Source of the DNA: Paguma larvata
Taxonomy: Eukaryota; Chordata; Mammalia; Carnivora; Viverridae
Direction: 5' to 3'
Assembly: GCA_030068075.1 (NCBI GenBank)
Contig: CM057825.1
Coordinates: forward strand, 80,739,123-80,803,122
Length of the DNA: 64,000 nt
The translations under genes were made by a program, and so were the position numbers. Of this stretch, positions 1 through 11,690 are shown in pieces; the stretch's first letter is position 1, and each line of letters begins with the position of its first letter. The notes beneath the pieces are model-generated. The model was not told where the DNA came from, did not search any database, and worked only from the letters and a program-made list of their open reading frames with translations.

Positions 1-2330
1 GGCAGGGCACACGTATGAAGGAGGTGGGGTTCAGTCCAGGTGGTCTGGCTCCAGAACCTGCCCGCATAATCAATTCTCTGCACTGCACACATCACCACCA
101 TTTTAACAGTGGTACCAACTGCAGCTTTACATACATAAAGCTAGATTATTCACTTTTATAGGAGGATTTCATGAAATGTTTCTGTAAATAGCAAATGCTC
201 TCGGTGCACTGAAAATAAGGTTCAGTTGGCAAAAGGTTGATTTATGCATTTGTCTTCGGGAACATATCTATTCTATACCAGGAAGTTCACCTGACATAAA
301 ATCATAATCAGCTTACCGACATAGCAGAGGGAGGCACAGGTGATACAGTAGACAGCCCTGTCCCTCTACCTATGAAAACATCTTTATTGATATTTTTCTA
401 ATACAGAAAAATATAATGAAGAAAACCAAAATGTAAATTATCCATAAATACACAGATAACCCCATCTGAACTTGACTCTTATGCATCTATTACTTTGATT
501 TTTTTTAATACAGAAAGTTATAAAATAAAAAATAAAAGATCTGTTTTCCATCTTAAGCCCCCACTGTTGAGCACTGTTCCTCACTTATCCTTGAGGGAAC
601 TATGTGGAATTGAATGTCTCTTGAGGAGTCACTTTCTGTTGTGTGCTGAGTCCCCTTCATCCTGAGGGGATGAAGTCACAGAAATAAATATCACTTTATT
701 CTGGGCATTAAGTATAGGGCGTAGGTGGAAAGAAAGGTGGTCAAGACCTAACCACTAGGTCTCCTGTTCTTTCCCAATTGTCTCCGTCTGAATCTCATGG
801 TGATTTGGACCCTTTGGTTCCTCATTAGCCTTCCACGTCACAGGCACACACACCCACTGCCACCTAGTAGAAACGTGATTCATGTCTTTACTAGTTGCCC
901 TACCCTATTTCCTCATTTTTATCCTTACAACTCTGAGGGGAAGATTTACACTAAAATCTAATGCACATTCTCCTTCCTACGCATACTCCTTCCTGTTTTC
1001 TCTGCTCTCCCCTCTCTCCTGGTTCTTCCTTTTCACTTTCTCCTCTTCCTTTCTTAAACACCTCTGTGCATTTCCACTGAATTTTAGACTCTTGCCATTT
1101 TCTCTGCACACGAGCAGGTATATCTGACAGTATATAACACTGGAGTTTGTGTACATGCATCTTCCCAAAAATTGTCTCTTGCTCGCATGATTCTGTTTAA
1201 GTCCTTAACAGCATGTACAAATCCTTTATGGGTGATATCTAGAGTCAAAAGAGTTCTTACTCTCATCCCACCGGCCATCACTGAGTGCTTCTTTCATCAA
1301 TACACCATTGCTAGGCGTGAAATGGGGTATTTAGGATTTTAAGAGTCACATGTAAATGTGCTTAATGAGCCTCGAGGGAGCTGTGGCATGGCCAGGGAAA
1401 AAAGGCTTTTAGCAGCAAAGGCAGACAAAAGTATTGGATTTCATTCTCTGGGTCTCCTGAAAAGTCAAAGACAAAGAAAATGGAGATCCTGGCCCCTGAT
1501 GGGGTAAGGAGTCAGTCAAAACCTAAAACCCAAGCAACTGGAGTCTCTCGACATTTTTCTCTTTGGTAAAGAATTCAACAAATGGTGGGGGGCAGGAGGG
1601 ACAGATGGAGTATAATGATTTGTTCTGATAGTCCGAAGCCCCTGGTACTGTTGGGGACACCCTAAAGGAGCTCAGAGAAAGCAGCGATGGGGAAGAAATC
1701 TTTGCAATAGTTTTAGGATTCTGAGCAGTGACTTTAAAATTTTTTAGATTTTTAGATGAGTTTAGAAAAACTCATCTGAGTATTCCAAATCTGCCTGAAA
1801 TCTCTTTTTGGCTCTGTCAAAACAACATTCTTTGTCTCTTTACTAGTAAATATGAAGGCTAGTTCAGGCATCTCAGTGCATTAGAAATCTGTTGAATGTC
1901 TCAAATTTACTCTGCTGTAGCTCGGGGCTGGAGTCTGGGAGACTTCCTGCCTCTGACAACTGTTTTATGCCTACCCAGGTTGGGCCAGCTCTTCTTGAGT
2001 GTGTTAAAAGTGGTATGTTTCTGAATATAACAATGCTGATACTTGATCCTGGCAGAAAAAGAAGTGAAAAATAACTCATAAAAAAAATTTTTTTTATGGC
2101 TTTAGGCGAGTCAGTAACTCTGGGCAATCGTATGGTTTACATTCTGCAACAGCTGAGCTGCCTGCATTCTCCTCCCCTGGGAGGCGGAGAAAGGCGGGGT
2201 CACCCACACTGTTTGCCTTGATACCCACAACGCTCCTACACTCTGGTTTGGAAACTTGAGTCTGGCTGTGTCCACGCTCAGCCCACACTGTGCCTCTCTC
2301 GGCGTCCCTCCTGCCTAGTTTCATTCACTT
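1..2330. other. Unannotated single-copy stretch
   Basis: No gene or clearly recognisable repeat was found here. ORFs are under 90 codons, overlap one another on both strands and resemble no family I know. 2130-2330 is locally richer in G+C than its surroundings but has few CpGs, so it is not a CpG island. Confidence 0.5.
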
Positions 2331-2339
2331 CCTTGATCT

Positions 2340-2480
2340 ATTTGTGTACCTATGTACATTGCCGACAAGCCTCGGGAAGACAGGGGTAGTGTCCCTTTAG
2401 TTATCTTTTAGAGCACCGAACACTTTGCCCATGGAAACCACTAGGTAGATATTTGCTAAAAAGTAATAAATAAAAAAAAG
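2340..2480 (+). repeat. L2 LINE 3' end (likely)
   Basis: The stretch follows the ending of L2: a 'gggaagacaggggtagtgtc' block resembling the L2 'gggcaggga..gtgtc' segment, then 'agagcaccgaacactttgcc' and a closing 'taggtagatatttgcta' like the L2 'taggtgctcaataaatatttg' end. It is heavily diverged, so the 5' limit is uncertain. A MIR tail, which shares its end with L2, is the alternative. Confidence 0.4.
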
Positions 2481-2764
2481 GAAAGTCGTGCATTTTTGTC
2501 CTTTTGATAAGGACCCTATTCTCTTGACAAGTCTGGCTGAATTTAAATTCATACTACTACTATGATGATGTCTCACTTAAAGTTTATGTGCTTATGAGCC
2601 TAAATCCTATGATTTTTTAAAAATATTTAACTAGAGGAAGATGGGAAGGAATACCCCAGAATAAACCACATAAACTCTTGGTGTCTCAATTCTTCTGTCT
2701 TTTTAAAAGAATAAGAAGAGTTACTAGAAGGTACAGAAATGTAAGATTGAGAAGTGATAGGGGA

Positions 2765-2945
2765 TGACTATTTCTGTGCTGGCTCACAGGCTGTGTGATC
2801 TCTGACAAGTTACCTGAACTCTCTGAGCTTCAGTTTCCTTCCCTATAGGTTAGGGATAAGGTCTAATTTATAGAATTATGATGAAGAATGAATGAAATTC
2901 AATGAGATGTTACACATATAGCTTTGACACTGTGCAAGTGTCCAG
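2765..2945 (+). repeat. MIR SINE
   Basis: The central MIR core is visible: 'ctgtgtgatctctgacaagt' then 'ctctgagcttcagtttcctt', matching the family's 'tgtgaccttgggcaagt..ctctgagcctcagtttcctc'. A tail resembling 'aatgagat..' follows. Orientation is plus. An ancient element shared by mammals, with many substitutions. Confidence 0.75.
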
Positions 2946-4260
2946 TGAAGTCCATTGAGGAGGACTGACTGCTTTCCGGGAAACACATAGGGATCTGACA
3001 GATCTCTGGGGTCTGGGACAGACAAAGGACCACGTATCTTGCTGCCAGTCTGTGTCTGCAGGTGAAAGCACAACCTCAGAGGGAAAGGTCAGAGGCTACC
3101 AGAGGGACAGACTGTGGGCTTGGAGTGCTGGCCATGCTCAGTATTTCCAGGCCCAAGTGCACGCAGAGGTGGATCTAGAGAGACTGTGCAGGCTGAGGCA
3201 GCAAGTGCCTCAACACCAACAACTCGGCGCTGATGGCCTGTGCTCCCCAGGGGACTTTAGAATGCCTTGGAACTCTGAAAGAGCTTGCGATGTGGCCCAA
3301 CGCTGGGCACCCTTAGAATGACTGAAGTTGTGTTTTCCGTCACCCAGGCAGGAAGGGAACTTGATATTAAATTGTTTCCTAGAAAATAAAGAGATGCAGT
3401 ATTTCTTACATACTTACTATCTGTAGCATTAAAAATATTAGGTCTGCCACAGATTTTTACTTGGATGTTGCCTCTATTTTCACACTATTTAAGAGCTTTG
3501 AGGAAAGATGAATTATTAAAATAATGTAACATTAGATCCATTCAGATTACATATTTGACAGCTTTATAAAGTAGTCTCTTTGATTTTTAAATAATTTTAA
3601 TAGCCCGATTCTCTGTAAATTATGACTTTTACCCTTTGACATGACATGGCCACCTCAAATCTTACGTAAAGGCAGACAGATTAAAATACGTACTGATATG
3701 GATAAATAGACAGTAGATCATTGATGTAATAACACCTAATATAGTGCCCTACATAATTATAGATCTTCAATAAATATTTGGGAAATGAATGAACGAATGG
3801 GTAGATTCTGACAAATCGTTAGAATTACCGACAAAAATGTAATTTTTATTCACCTTAGCTTTAGTGTTAGTAAACTGTATTTTGTTTTAATCCTTTAATG
3901 TTAGTGGTGACAATACTCTATTAACCAGAATTTATTCTTAATCAAAATAGGAAGGCCATTTCCTGGTGATACCGAATAATAGAGAATTTATAGAATTAGG
4001 TGACACTGTTGGTGGGTATCTCAGTACCTCACAAGCTAAGGGCAATGTTGCCCTTAGATGAAATTGAGAAGGGAGCAGAGTTTGTTCCTCTTGCTCATAT
4101 TTCTTCTCCCCTGTATAGCTCTCTATCTCTCAATGAGGACTTCACCTTTCATATGGCCCTTGGATGACAAGGGCCATTTACTATAGCAGCCCATCTCTTG
4201 CTTTCTCTCTGTTCTACTCTCTAATAGTCTTGATACAAGATTTGTGTACAAAGATGATCT
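2946..4260. other. Unannotated stretch with a short L2-like end
   Basis: No gene was recognised. An 89-codon plus-strand ORF (3052-3321) lies in a locally G+C-rich patch and matches nothing I know. At 3735-3800 a sequence ending 'cttcaataaatatttgggaa' plus 'tgaatgaacgaatg' looks like the extreme 3' end of an L2. The remainder is AT-rich with no structure that I could see. Confidence 0.45.
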
Positions 4261-4261
4261 T

Positions 4262-4996
4262 TGCTGTTTTAGATCTAACGATAAAAAATGGAATTAAGCT
4301 AAATATCCAAATAAATCGTGAGATATTCTCAAATGGCTAACATGCAACTATTACAGATGATGTCTTAAAAAATTATTTAATAACCCAAGAAAATATCAAT
4401 GTCACTCTGTCAAATGAGGAAATAGCATATAGTTTAGACATGTGGTTCTGCGGGCACATTAGAGTGGATTTTGGACTATGAAGAGGAATTATTGGATTAC
4501 AGTTGCCTTGGAGAATCCTTGGTCAAGAATTTTTCTCCAAGTGGAGTTTTTGAAAAGTATGGGGTAGGGGAGAGTGACTTCAAGGTCACACTATCTTTCA
4601 CAAACACTTGGAATGCAGTCTTTCTATGTTGCTGGTTTAGGTATAACATAGAGCTGAGGGGTGGAGGAGGGGAGGTTGGTTGATATCCTTGTTTGAAAAC
4701 TGCCATAATAGAATGGAGGCTGGAATAAAAGACTCTCTTACTTCGGCTTAGAGGTGAATCAAAGGAATATCTATGGGTGGGATAAAGAATTTTTGTGGAA
4801 AATAGTTTTGGATTTCTTTTAATCCAGAGGTAAATGACTGATCAAGAAAGCAGATTATAAAACTGTGCAGCAGTAACTATGGCTATCTCTTGGGAGAGCT
4901 GTGGGTTGTTTTAATTTTCTTTTTGAAAATTTTATTTTCTAATTTCTCTGCAATAAGCCTGCATAAGTTTTATAATCAGAAAAAAATAACAAAAAT
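4262..4996 (+). repeat. Old L1 (L1M-type) 3' end, interrupted
   Basis: Two parts of one L1 3' region are visible. 4262-4430 follows the typical end of ORF2 and the start of the 3' UTR ('aaatatccaaataaatcg', later 'aactattacagatgatgtct'). 4845-4996 gives the classic tail: 'ggctatctcttgggagagct', 'ttttctaatttctctgcaat' and 'ttttataatcagaaaaaaat'. Between them about 410 bp (4430-4845) does not belong to the L1. Orientation is plus and the terminal A-rich stretch is present. The age class is inferred from divergence, and no coding remains. Confidence 0.65.
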
Positions 4997-6019
4997 TCTT
5001 TGATTTGCTTGTATGCCTAGCCCTCATTGGGCTGTGTATCTCTGAACTAGATCACGTGTTTATTCATCTGCAAATTATAATGACTTTGCCCTCCCTGCCT
5101 CATCCATGCAGGAACTTAGGCTCCTCAATTGTTCTCAAGGTTTGTATAAGAGGTCTTCCAGGACTTTCTTCCTTTCTGACTTCCCTGTCACTCCGTAGCG
5201 TACAGGCAGGTACTCCTCTAGTGCAGGGTATTTCCTGGTGGCATTGCTGAGTTGCATCATGGCCATGGTCAGGGGAGAGGAGAGCTGTTTCTTCCTTTAC
5301 CCCTTTCCTCAGGATCATTCTTCAAATTCCCAGAAGCATAGCTGGGAATAAGTTGGAAAATTTCACAAGGCTTTAGTGAAGCCGTGGAGCACTGGAGGTG
5401 GGGCGTGGGGGGTGAGGAATACTTTCTAGATGCCAGCAGATAGCTGTGACTACATGGGATTGGCCTCAAAGTCCACAGACCAGGACTACCCTCAAAATCT
5501 CTTCCCACTGCTTTACTGCCCAGCTGCCCAGCCTCTCATTCTTCATACCTCCTGGAATGCTTGGAGCTACCTATAGGCCTTGGAGTTCACACTGACAGGC
5601 ATCCCAAAGGGACTAAAGTGTTTCTCCTTTTTTCCAGACTAAGGTTCACCTCCTCAGGCCTTATTTCTGGTCTCAGTATTTTCCCAGGATGATTGACAAA
5701 GAGAATACTGCTGTCTTGGGGAGAAACTCAAGCCCCTCCTTTCCCCCCTCCTCCCCACCTCTAGTGAGTGTGGCCAGGTCCTGGAATTCCAACAGAAAAA
5801 CGACTATAAATTATTTAAAAATCTATTTGTTACATAAGCTCTTTCTGAAGGTTTCAGTCAAACAATTCTACGTAAGAACCTCAAAGATCCAGTCCAAGCT
5901 GCTCTGAGATTTCCCAGTCCAGTTCCTTTCATGGTCTTTCATCCATCATGTGGTCAAGATCAGGCTGGTGTGACCTTTTTCTCACTCTCTCCAACTTGTC
6001 TCCTTCCAGTGGTCAAGAA

Positions 6020-6059
6020 AACACACACACACTCACACAGACATGCACATACTCACATG
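6020..6059. repeat. CA-rich simple repeat
   Basis: Imperfect CA dinucleotide tract with CTCA and GACATG interruptions. Interruptions this frequent usually limit length variation. Confidence 0.8.
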
Positions 6060-6703
6060 TCCACAAGAACCAGCTGCAGGTTGTCTGCCTCAAACAGTCC
6101 AGTAAAAGAAACATTCCCTAAAAGAAACAAGTATGAAGAATCTGGCAATAAACCTGTACCCCATGGTTTCTATTACCAAACAGAATGCTTAATTTCTCAG
6201 TTGAAAACACCTGCACTCAGTTTACTTCACAGTTTTCCCCAAGGACAATAATGGGTGGGGACTTCCTTTATATTCTTGTCACCGAGGGGGCCGCTTGAAA
6301 CAATTACCCCCAGTCAAAGGAACAGTCTATCCCAAAGGTGAATTCAGTCCTTTTACTTAGAAAGAAAATGGCCTTGTTTTAAAATGGCAGGTTTACAGCC
6401 TCTCCGTAACCACGTTTTTTGTTGTTGTTTTTTGTTTCAAGAGAGGATAATCTAAGGGTACACTTTTAATTGCATCTGGACACCCTTTTGCACAAGTGTG
6501 ATAATTATTTATGCATCAAGATTGACTTTCCATGTGCCCTATTTCTACAGGGCTTGCTTTCTGCTACTTCTAACCCCAAAAATGAATGATCAGGAATGCA
6601 GGAACCATGGATAATGGCTTACTCTGGTGTCATTAGCAGCTTGGAAGCTGCCATCAGAGCTTTAATCCAGTCGAGTGACCGGTGTGAAGACTTCCAGGGC
6701 CAA

Positions 6704-6944
6704 GATGGCTTTCCAGGCACTGAGCTGGAAGTGGGGTACTGCGGGGGTTCTGTTCACAGTATTAGTCTTTGCTATGAGCACAATCGACCAAGTGGCTGGA
6801 AATGCAGCATGTGAGGCAGCGTTCCTCAGCTCTGCTCAAATTTTCATAGGGCTTCCATGTTTTAGGAAAGGAACAAAAAGTAGAAAGAATGGGGGAGAGA
6901 GGGCCCAAGGAAGGGATATTATGTGTGTAGGTGATAAGTTTTGA
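6704..6944 (+). other. Signal-peptide-like small ORF (hypothetical)
   Basis: An in-frame ATG at 6704 in a strong start context (GCCAAGATGG) opens a reading frame to a stop at 6944. Its first residues are short and basic-aromatic. Residues about 14-24 form an uninterrupted hydrophobic run (VLFTVLVFAM), followed by small residues (VAGNAA) typical of a signal-peptidase site. A possible splice donor (CAT|GTGAGG) follows at about 6811. The frame can be extended upstream to an ATG at 6675. The C-terminal part is polar and featureless. I know no protein with this start. It may be an unrecognised first exon or chance. Hydrophobic runs arise easily in T-rich DNA. Confidence 0.2.
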
Positions 6945-7509
6945 GAAAAGAAAGTGAAGATAACTTTAAATGAGTTTCAGTTATTATGAGGTTGATTACA
7001 GGGAGAATTTATGACTGCAGAGATAGAAAGGCAGAACCAGAAAGACTGAACATGTATCGCTTGAAGAATGGTAGTAAGAAACTGGCAACAACTCCTGATA
7101 GTAAATGTGATTCGGTACCACAGGAGGGTGTGGCATGCCACTCACTGTCATATATCCTACCACAGCAAAGCCAGTTTCCTCTGAAGTTCGATACTTATCC
7201 CCTCCTTCCTTCTGTCCCTTGCTCAACTTTGCCTCTTATTTCTCTTCAAAAAAATACTGTCCACCCTTAATTAGGCTGGTCACCTTATTACATATAGCAT
7301 ATAATTGCTTATCTTCCCTAACCTCAGCCTCCCTTACGGGTAGTGTCACCTACACTTGTCTACTAAGTACATCCTTCAAGGCACAACTGACTCTTCCTTT
7401 TCCATGCGTTTTAGCAATTAGTTGTACGCAGTAAACACTCCTTCCTTTGAGGCTTATAACACTTTTAATGTGTACCAGTCATTTGTCATCTGTAGTTTTG
7501 CATTATTAG

Positions 7510-8500
7510 TTTCTGTTTTACATCCATTTAGTCATTCAGTAAATATTTACTGAATATTTGCTTTAATCTAGGCACCAGGCCTGGCACTGGTAACAAGAAG
7601 AATAAGGCATTTTCTGATCTCAACCAGGTCTTGTGTTAATGGAGAAAACAGAGGCTGACAGCACTCTCTGGTCTGGTATGTGCCTTAAGTGAAGTATGGA
7701 GTGACTGGTGTAGGTTCTTAGAAGAAGACATACCTAACTCAACAGAAAAGTCTTCATGGCGACTGGGCTGGATCTTAAAGAATGGATTTAAATTTTCCAG
7801 GCAGAGAAAGAGGAAGGCTATTTCAGGCAGAGGGAGCAAGATGTGCAGAAGCAGAGTTCTAAGAGGGCGTGATGTTGTCGGTGACTGGTGAACTGAAGAG
7901 CGGAGTTTAAGCATATGCTGTGCGCATGTGGTTTAGAGGGCGGGAAAGAAGATGAAAGTGATAGCTGGGGCCCAGCTTGTCGGGGTCCTTATCTGCTATG
8001 CGGAGCTAAGCAGTTTGTACATTTAGCTTTCAGAGCGCTGCAATGTATAAGAAAAGTACTGACATATTCAGATTTATTTCATGGGAAGAGAATTCTGGCA
8101 CATACATGGATCATGGACACAGTGGAGAGAGACAGGTGGCAAGGAGACCAGTTATGAGACTAAACTGTAAGTGTGAGATGCAGAAGAAAGTCTGGATTCT
8201 GGGAAATAGAAAAAAAAGAAAAGAACCTTCTGTGGATATGATAATAAATTCAGTTAAATTGTACATGGCAGGAGGAGATATACAATAGGCAAGTTGAAAA
8301 AAGGACTTTATCTTGGGAAAGCGATCTCTGCCTTGGATGGAGAACTGAGAGCCATGGCTTGGAAGTCATGGCAGTAGAGAAGGTAAGATTACTCAAGGGA
8401 GAGTATATAGCCAGAAGACAAGGAGGCTGGGAAGACATTTGAACGATTCAGGAAAGTGAGGGATAAATGGAAAAACAAGATCTCAGAAGAGGCAGAAGGG
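7510..8500 (-). repeat. L2 LINE, long 3' fragment
   Basis: Read on the plus strand, the reverse complement of L2 unfolds in order: 'tatttactgaatatttgc..caccaggcctggcactg' (the element's 3' end), 'ttccaggcagagaaagagga', 'gcagagggagcaagatgtgc', 'ggagaccagttatgaga' and finally 'gagagccatggcttggaagt' followed by 'ttactcaagggagagtatat'. This block order is colinear with L2 over almost 1 kb. No open frame of the reverse transcriptase survives. Confidence 0.7.
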
Positions 8501-8864
8501 CATTGAATTGAATACCTGAGATAAAAGGGATTCTCCCTAAAGAGGGTCTTATATTTGAGGAAAGATGAGAATTGATGAGCTAGACTACTGGACTTAAGCA
8601 GTTTGAGAAGAGGGATTATTTCTTCACTTATATATTAATCCTTTATTGCTCATACAACACCGCCTTACACAGAGAGGTCCATAATCAATGTCTCTTTACA
8701 ATAGTTTACTATTTTTGCGCGAAACTCATCTGTTTATCTTTCTTACACTTCAACTGGTTCCTTGCAATGTTTATGAGGTCTAATAGGTCTAGTTTCCTAT
8801 TTTGAATTTCTTGGTTTCTGGGGGATGGGCTACTAGACACTTGTCATTTAAGATGTAGTGCATA

Positions 8865-9006
8865 GAGTTGTAACATCAGCATCATGCAGGAGCGGAGTGC
8901 AGGACTGGACTGCCCCTCTACCCTAGATCTACTGAAACAGAATCTGCATTCTGACAAGACTCTCACGTGATTGGAGTGTATGTTACAGTTTGAGAAGCAC
9001 TGGTCT
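8865..9006 (+). mobile_element. MER5-like hAT-Charlie fragment
   Basis: The right half is diagnostic: 'cagaatctgcattctgacaa', then a block like 'ccaggtgattcgtatg', ending 'agtttgagaagcactggtct', the usual MER5 terminus. The left half is too diverged to place its terminal repeat. A non-autonomous DNA transposon, inactive. Confidence 0.65.
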
Positions 9007-11544
9007 AATAGATACCTTTTTAAATCCTTTCCTGTTCAGAACTCTGTATTTTCTTGTTCTTTGCTTCTTCATTAGGCCCTCACTATGGCTTCTACAAGAT
9101 CAGTTTCCAGGAACTGTTGGCCCATAAGGGAGTTTGATATATTTAATTTTATAAAATTACAGAGGAGCTTGTACTCATTTAATTGAAGTTCTTCATGTCA
9201 TTATGAAAGATCAAAAGATCTATAACATATCCATTTTGTAATCACACAAAGGAAACCAACACTGATATAAAAATATTACATTGCCCAGGACCCCAAGGGG
9301 TTTGTGTTAGGTATAACTTAGAAATTCTCAGTCAATCGTCTGCTTTGTTGCTGTTTTCTCCCTCACTGACATAATTTCGAGATCACCAGTTCCATTTTTT
9401 ATGGTGTGAGTAGTAAATTAAACGCAGAAGAGAAGGGCAAACTTCACCTGGAAAGTTGAAATTCCAAATAGAAAAGGAAGCACAATATTGGAAGGGACAA
9501 ACCTAGGGATGCACACTCTTTCTGTGCTCTTGCTCTTTATACAAGAGCGGTTGGCTCAGTTTCCGGTGGGCACTGTGACTGGGAGGTTTTGCTTATTCCT
9601 TTGAATTTATTGCTTCGCTTCACACTTTTAAAATATTTGCAACCCAAGAAGAACTTACGTAACTCTGGGTATGAATGCATGAGTATAAAGATCTCCTGAA
9701 AACAGTTTGTTAGAAATAATAGATTAAGTGCCTTATTTTTGTTTTCAGTATTTCCTCTGGTACTTTGATTTACTTTATCACTTGCTTTTAAGAAAATGGA
9801 AAAAAATTTCTTTCATAAGAATTGTTGCTTATGTTTCTAGAGACTCAACAAAAACCAAGTTGTAGACATATCTTGACAATGCCCAGTATGGCTGCCCTTT
9901 CTATTTTATTGATATCATTTGTTTTCAACAAAGGAGCAAAATTTCCTCTTCTAGACTAAAACATATCTTGAAAAGTAAAAGAAAATTATGCCTAGTGTGG
10001 AATTTCAAACCTGAGTGCAAAACATCTGAACACTGGGTGTTCATCTTTCTAACACACTTAGCAGATGGATGGGAAGTGATGTTTGCTGTTTATTTCCTCA
10101 ACATATCAATATGTGAGGATGTGGTGCAAAATATGGTTTTCCTGCAAATGAGCAAAACCATGCCAGAGGAGTACAACCAACATAGTTTGTACTCTGGAAG
10201 AACTTTAGAAATTGGAGGGCCACTATTGACTTAAAATCTGTCCAATTCTTTTTACTCATCAAAATTTTAGAGCTGTTGTGATCGGGGTTGAAAGGACGAA
10301 ATTGTTTCTGCTACTCATCTAACCATTTCAAGAGCACTTAAAGGGTTCTTTCAGGCAAGAAACACAAGGATGACCAAAGTCTATCTGTATTCATGGCTTT
10401 GAATTTTTTTTTTTTAGAAGAAAGAAACTGTAAATGTAAGCCACCAAAAGAAGCAGTTCATAGCAAGTGATTTTTCCAGGATTTTAGTGGGTATTTTTGT
10501 GACCGATGACCTTTCTTTGGCTGTCAATCAGTTAAGTATTAGGCCACAAGCATGGTTTAATAGCCAATTGGCATTATTTGAGAATAGTTATAGAATTAGT
10601 CATGGCAACAGTGTAATGGTTTTGCAGGAGTGTCACACTGAAAATTGGGGAGGTATTGGGAAGGGAGAAGTGGCTAAGTGTAGAAAACCTGGGGAATTGT
10701 CTACTTATTTTTTGGATAAGTAAAACTTAGTTTTTTTGTTAAATTCTTGGTGCTAGCCCAAAACCTTTTTCTCTTCTTTTGTTAATTATTGTTTCTCAAT
10801 AGATTTTGTTCTTATGGTATTGATCATGGGTTGTCTACATTTCCTGAAAAAATAATAAAAATTCCTCCAAGCTAAGTTGTCTTATCATACCAAGGAGAAT
10901 AGTGAAGTAGATTAAATGCTGAAAGATTCACGTTCCTATAGCTCTAGGTTAGACATTTATAGTCATCATCTTGCTACTAGTGACCTATAAAATTTTAATC
11001 TATGCCTGGGGCTGGAAAAACCAGATGCCTTAACTGTTCATTGTATAGCTTATTCTTGGTTATAGGTTTCCATCATCTTGGTGCCTCTGGGGAAGGAAAG
11101 GGATATTCTAAGCAACTTACACTAGGAGAAATATTTTTATCTCAGTTCTTGAGTTGAGAGCAACACCTTTAAGCTGAGAGATAGCAGTATAAAATTTTGC
11201 CCTAAAAACTAGTGTTGGGCTTAAGCTCATCCCCAGGGAAACCTGACCCTGGGGCTCGAGAAAGAGTCCGGCACTTTCAGGCCCAATGTGATTTCTTCTT
11301 GCTAAAAAGCAGACAGAAGTTTCTTTGTTTCTCATTGGTTTCATAGGATTATGTTATTTCTATTGCAGTGGATGAAGCAGAAGTATCTGGTCTTTGTAAA
11401 GGATTAAATATCTTTCCAAATTCTATTTTGTGACTTCCACCCTCTCTACTCTGTTTAACTGGTCTTTGTGAAAGCACTACATTTTACAAAAATATTCTGT
11501 GAAGTGGATGTAAAGATGTGTCCTGTAATGGATAGAAGACTGTA
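9007..11544. other. Unannotated single-copy stretch
   Basis: AT-rich, with no ORF over 90 codons and no repeat that I could name. Two longer plus-strand ORFs (9968-10234 and 10487-10723) show no motif, no signal peptide and no convincing splice context. Confidence 0.5.
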
Positions 11545-11690
11545 ATGGGCAGAGGACTGTGTTACTTGTTAGGAAATCTGGGTTCTAGACCCAAATCTCT
11601 CTCTCTTTGATAGTTGTTCACTTGGCCAGGTCACTCAATTTCTCTGACACTCATGTTTGACATTTGTAATAATGGAGGTTTAACTAGCTG
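11545..11690 (+). repeat. MIR SINE
   Basis: Matches the MIR middle: 'gggttctagacccaaatctc', 'cacttggccaggtcactcaa', 'tttctctgacactcatgttt' and a residual 'atttgtaataatgg' equivalent to the 'catctgtaaaatggg' segment. The 3' third is lost. Confidence 0.7.

Larger units (their letters stand above)
4997..7505. other. Mostly single-copy stretch, no confirmed gene
   Basis: Contains a CA-rich microsatellite (6020-6059), a possible degraded MIR at about 5010-5130 and the small signal-peptide-like ORF described separately. 7140-7500 is pyrimidine-rich and may hold a very diverged L2 fragment, but I could not anchor it. No CpG island was seen. Confidence 0.4.

Noticed and set aside
7140..7500. Plus-strand L2 preceding the reversed L2
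   Set aside because: Pyrimidine-rich resemblance only. I could not align two consecutive L2 blocks.
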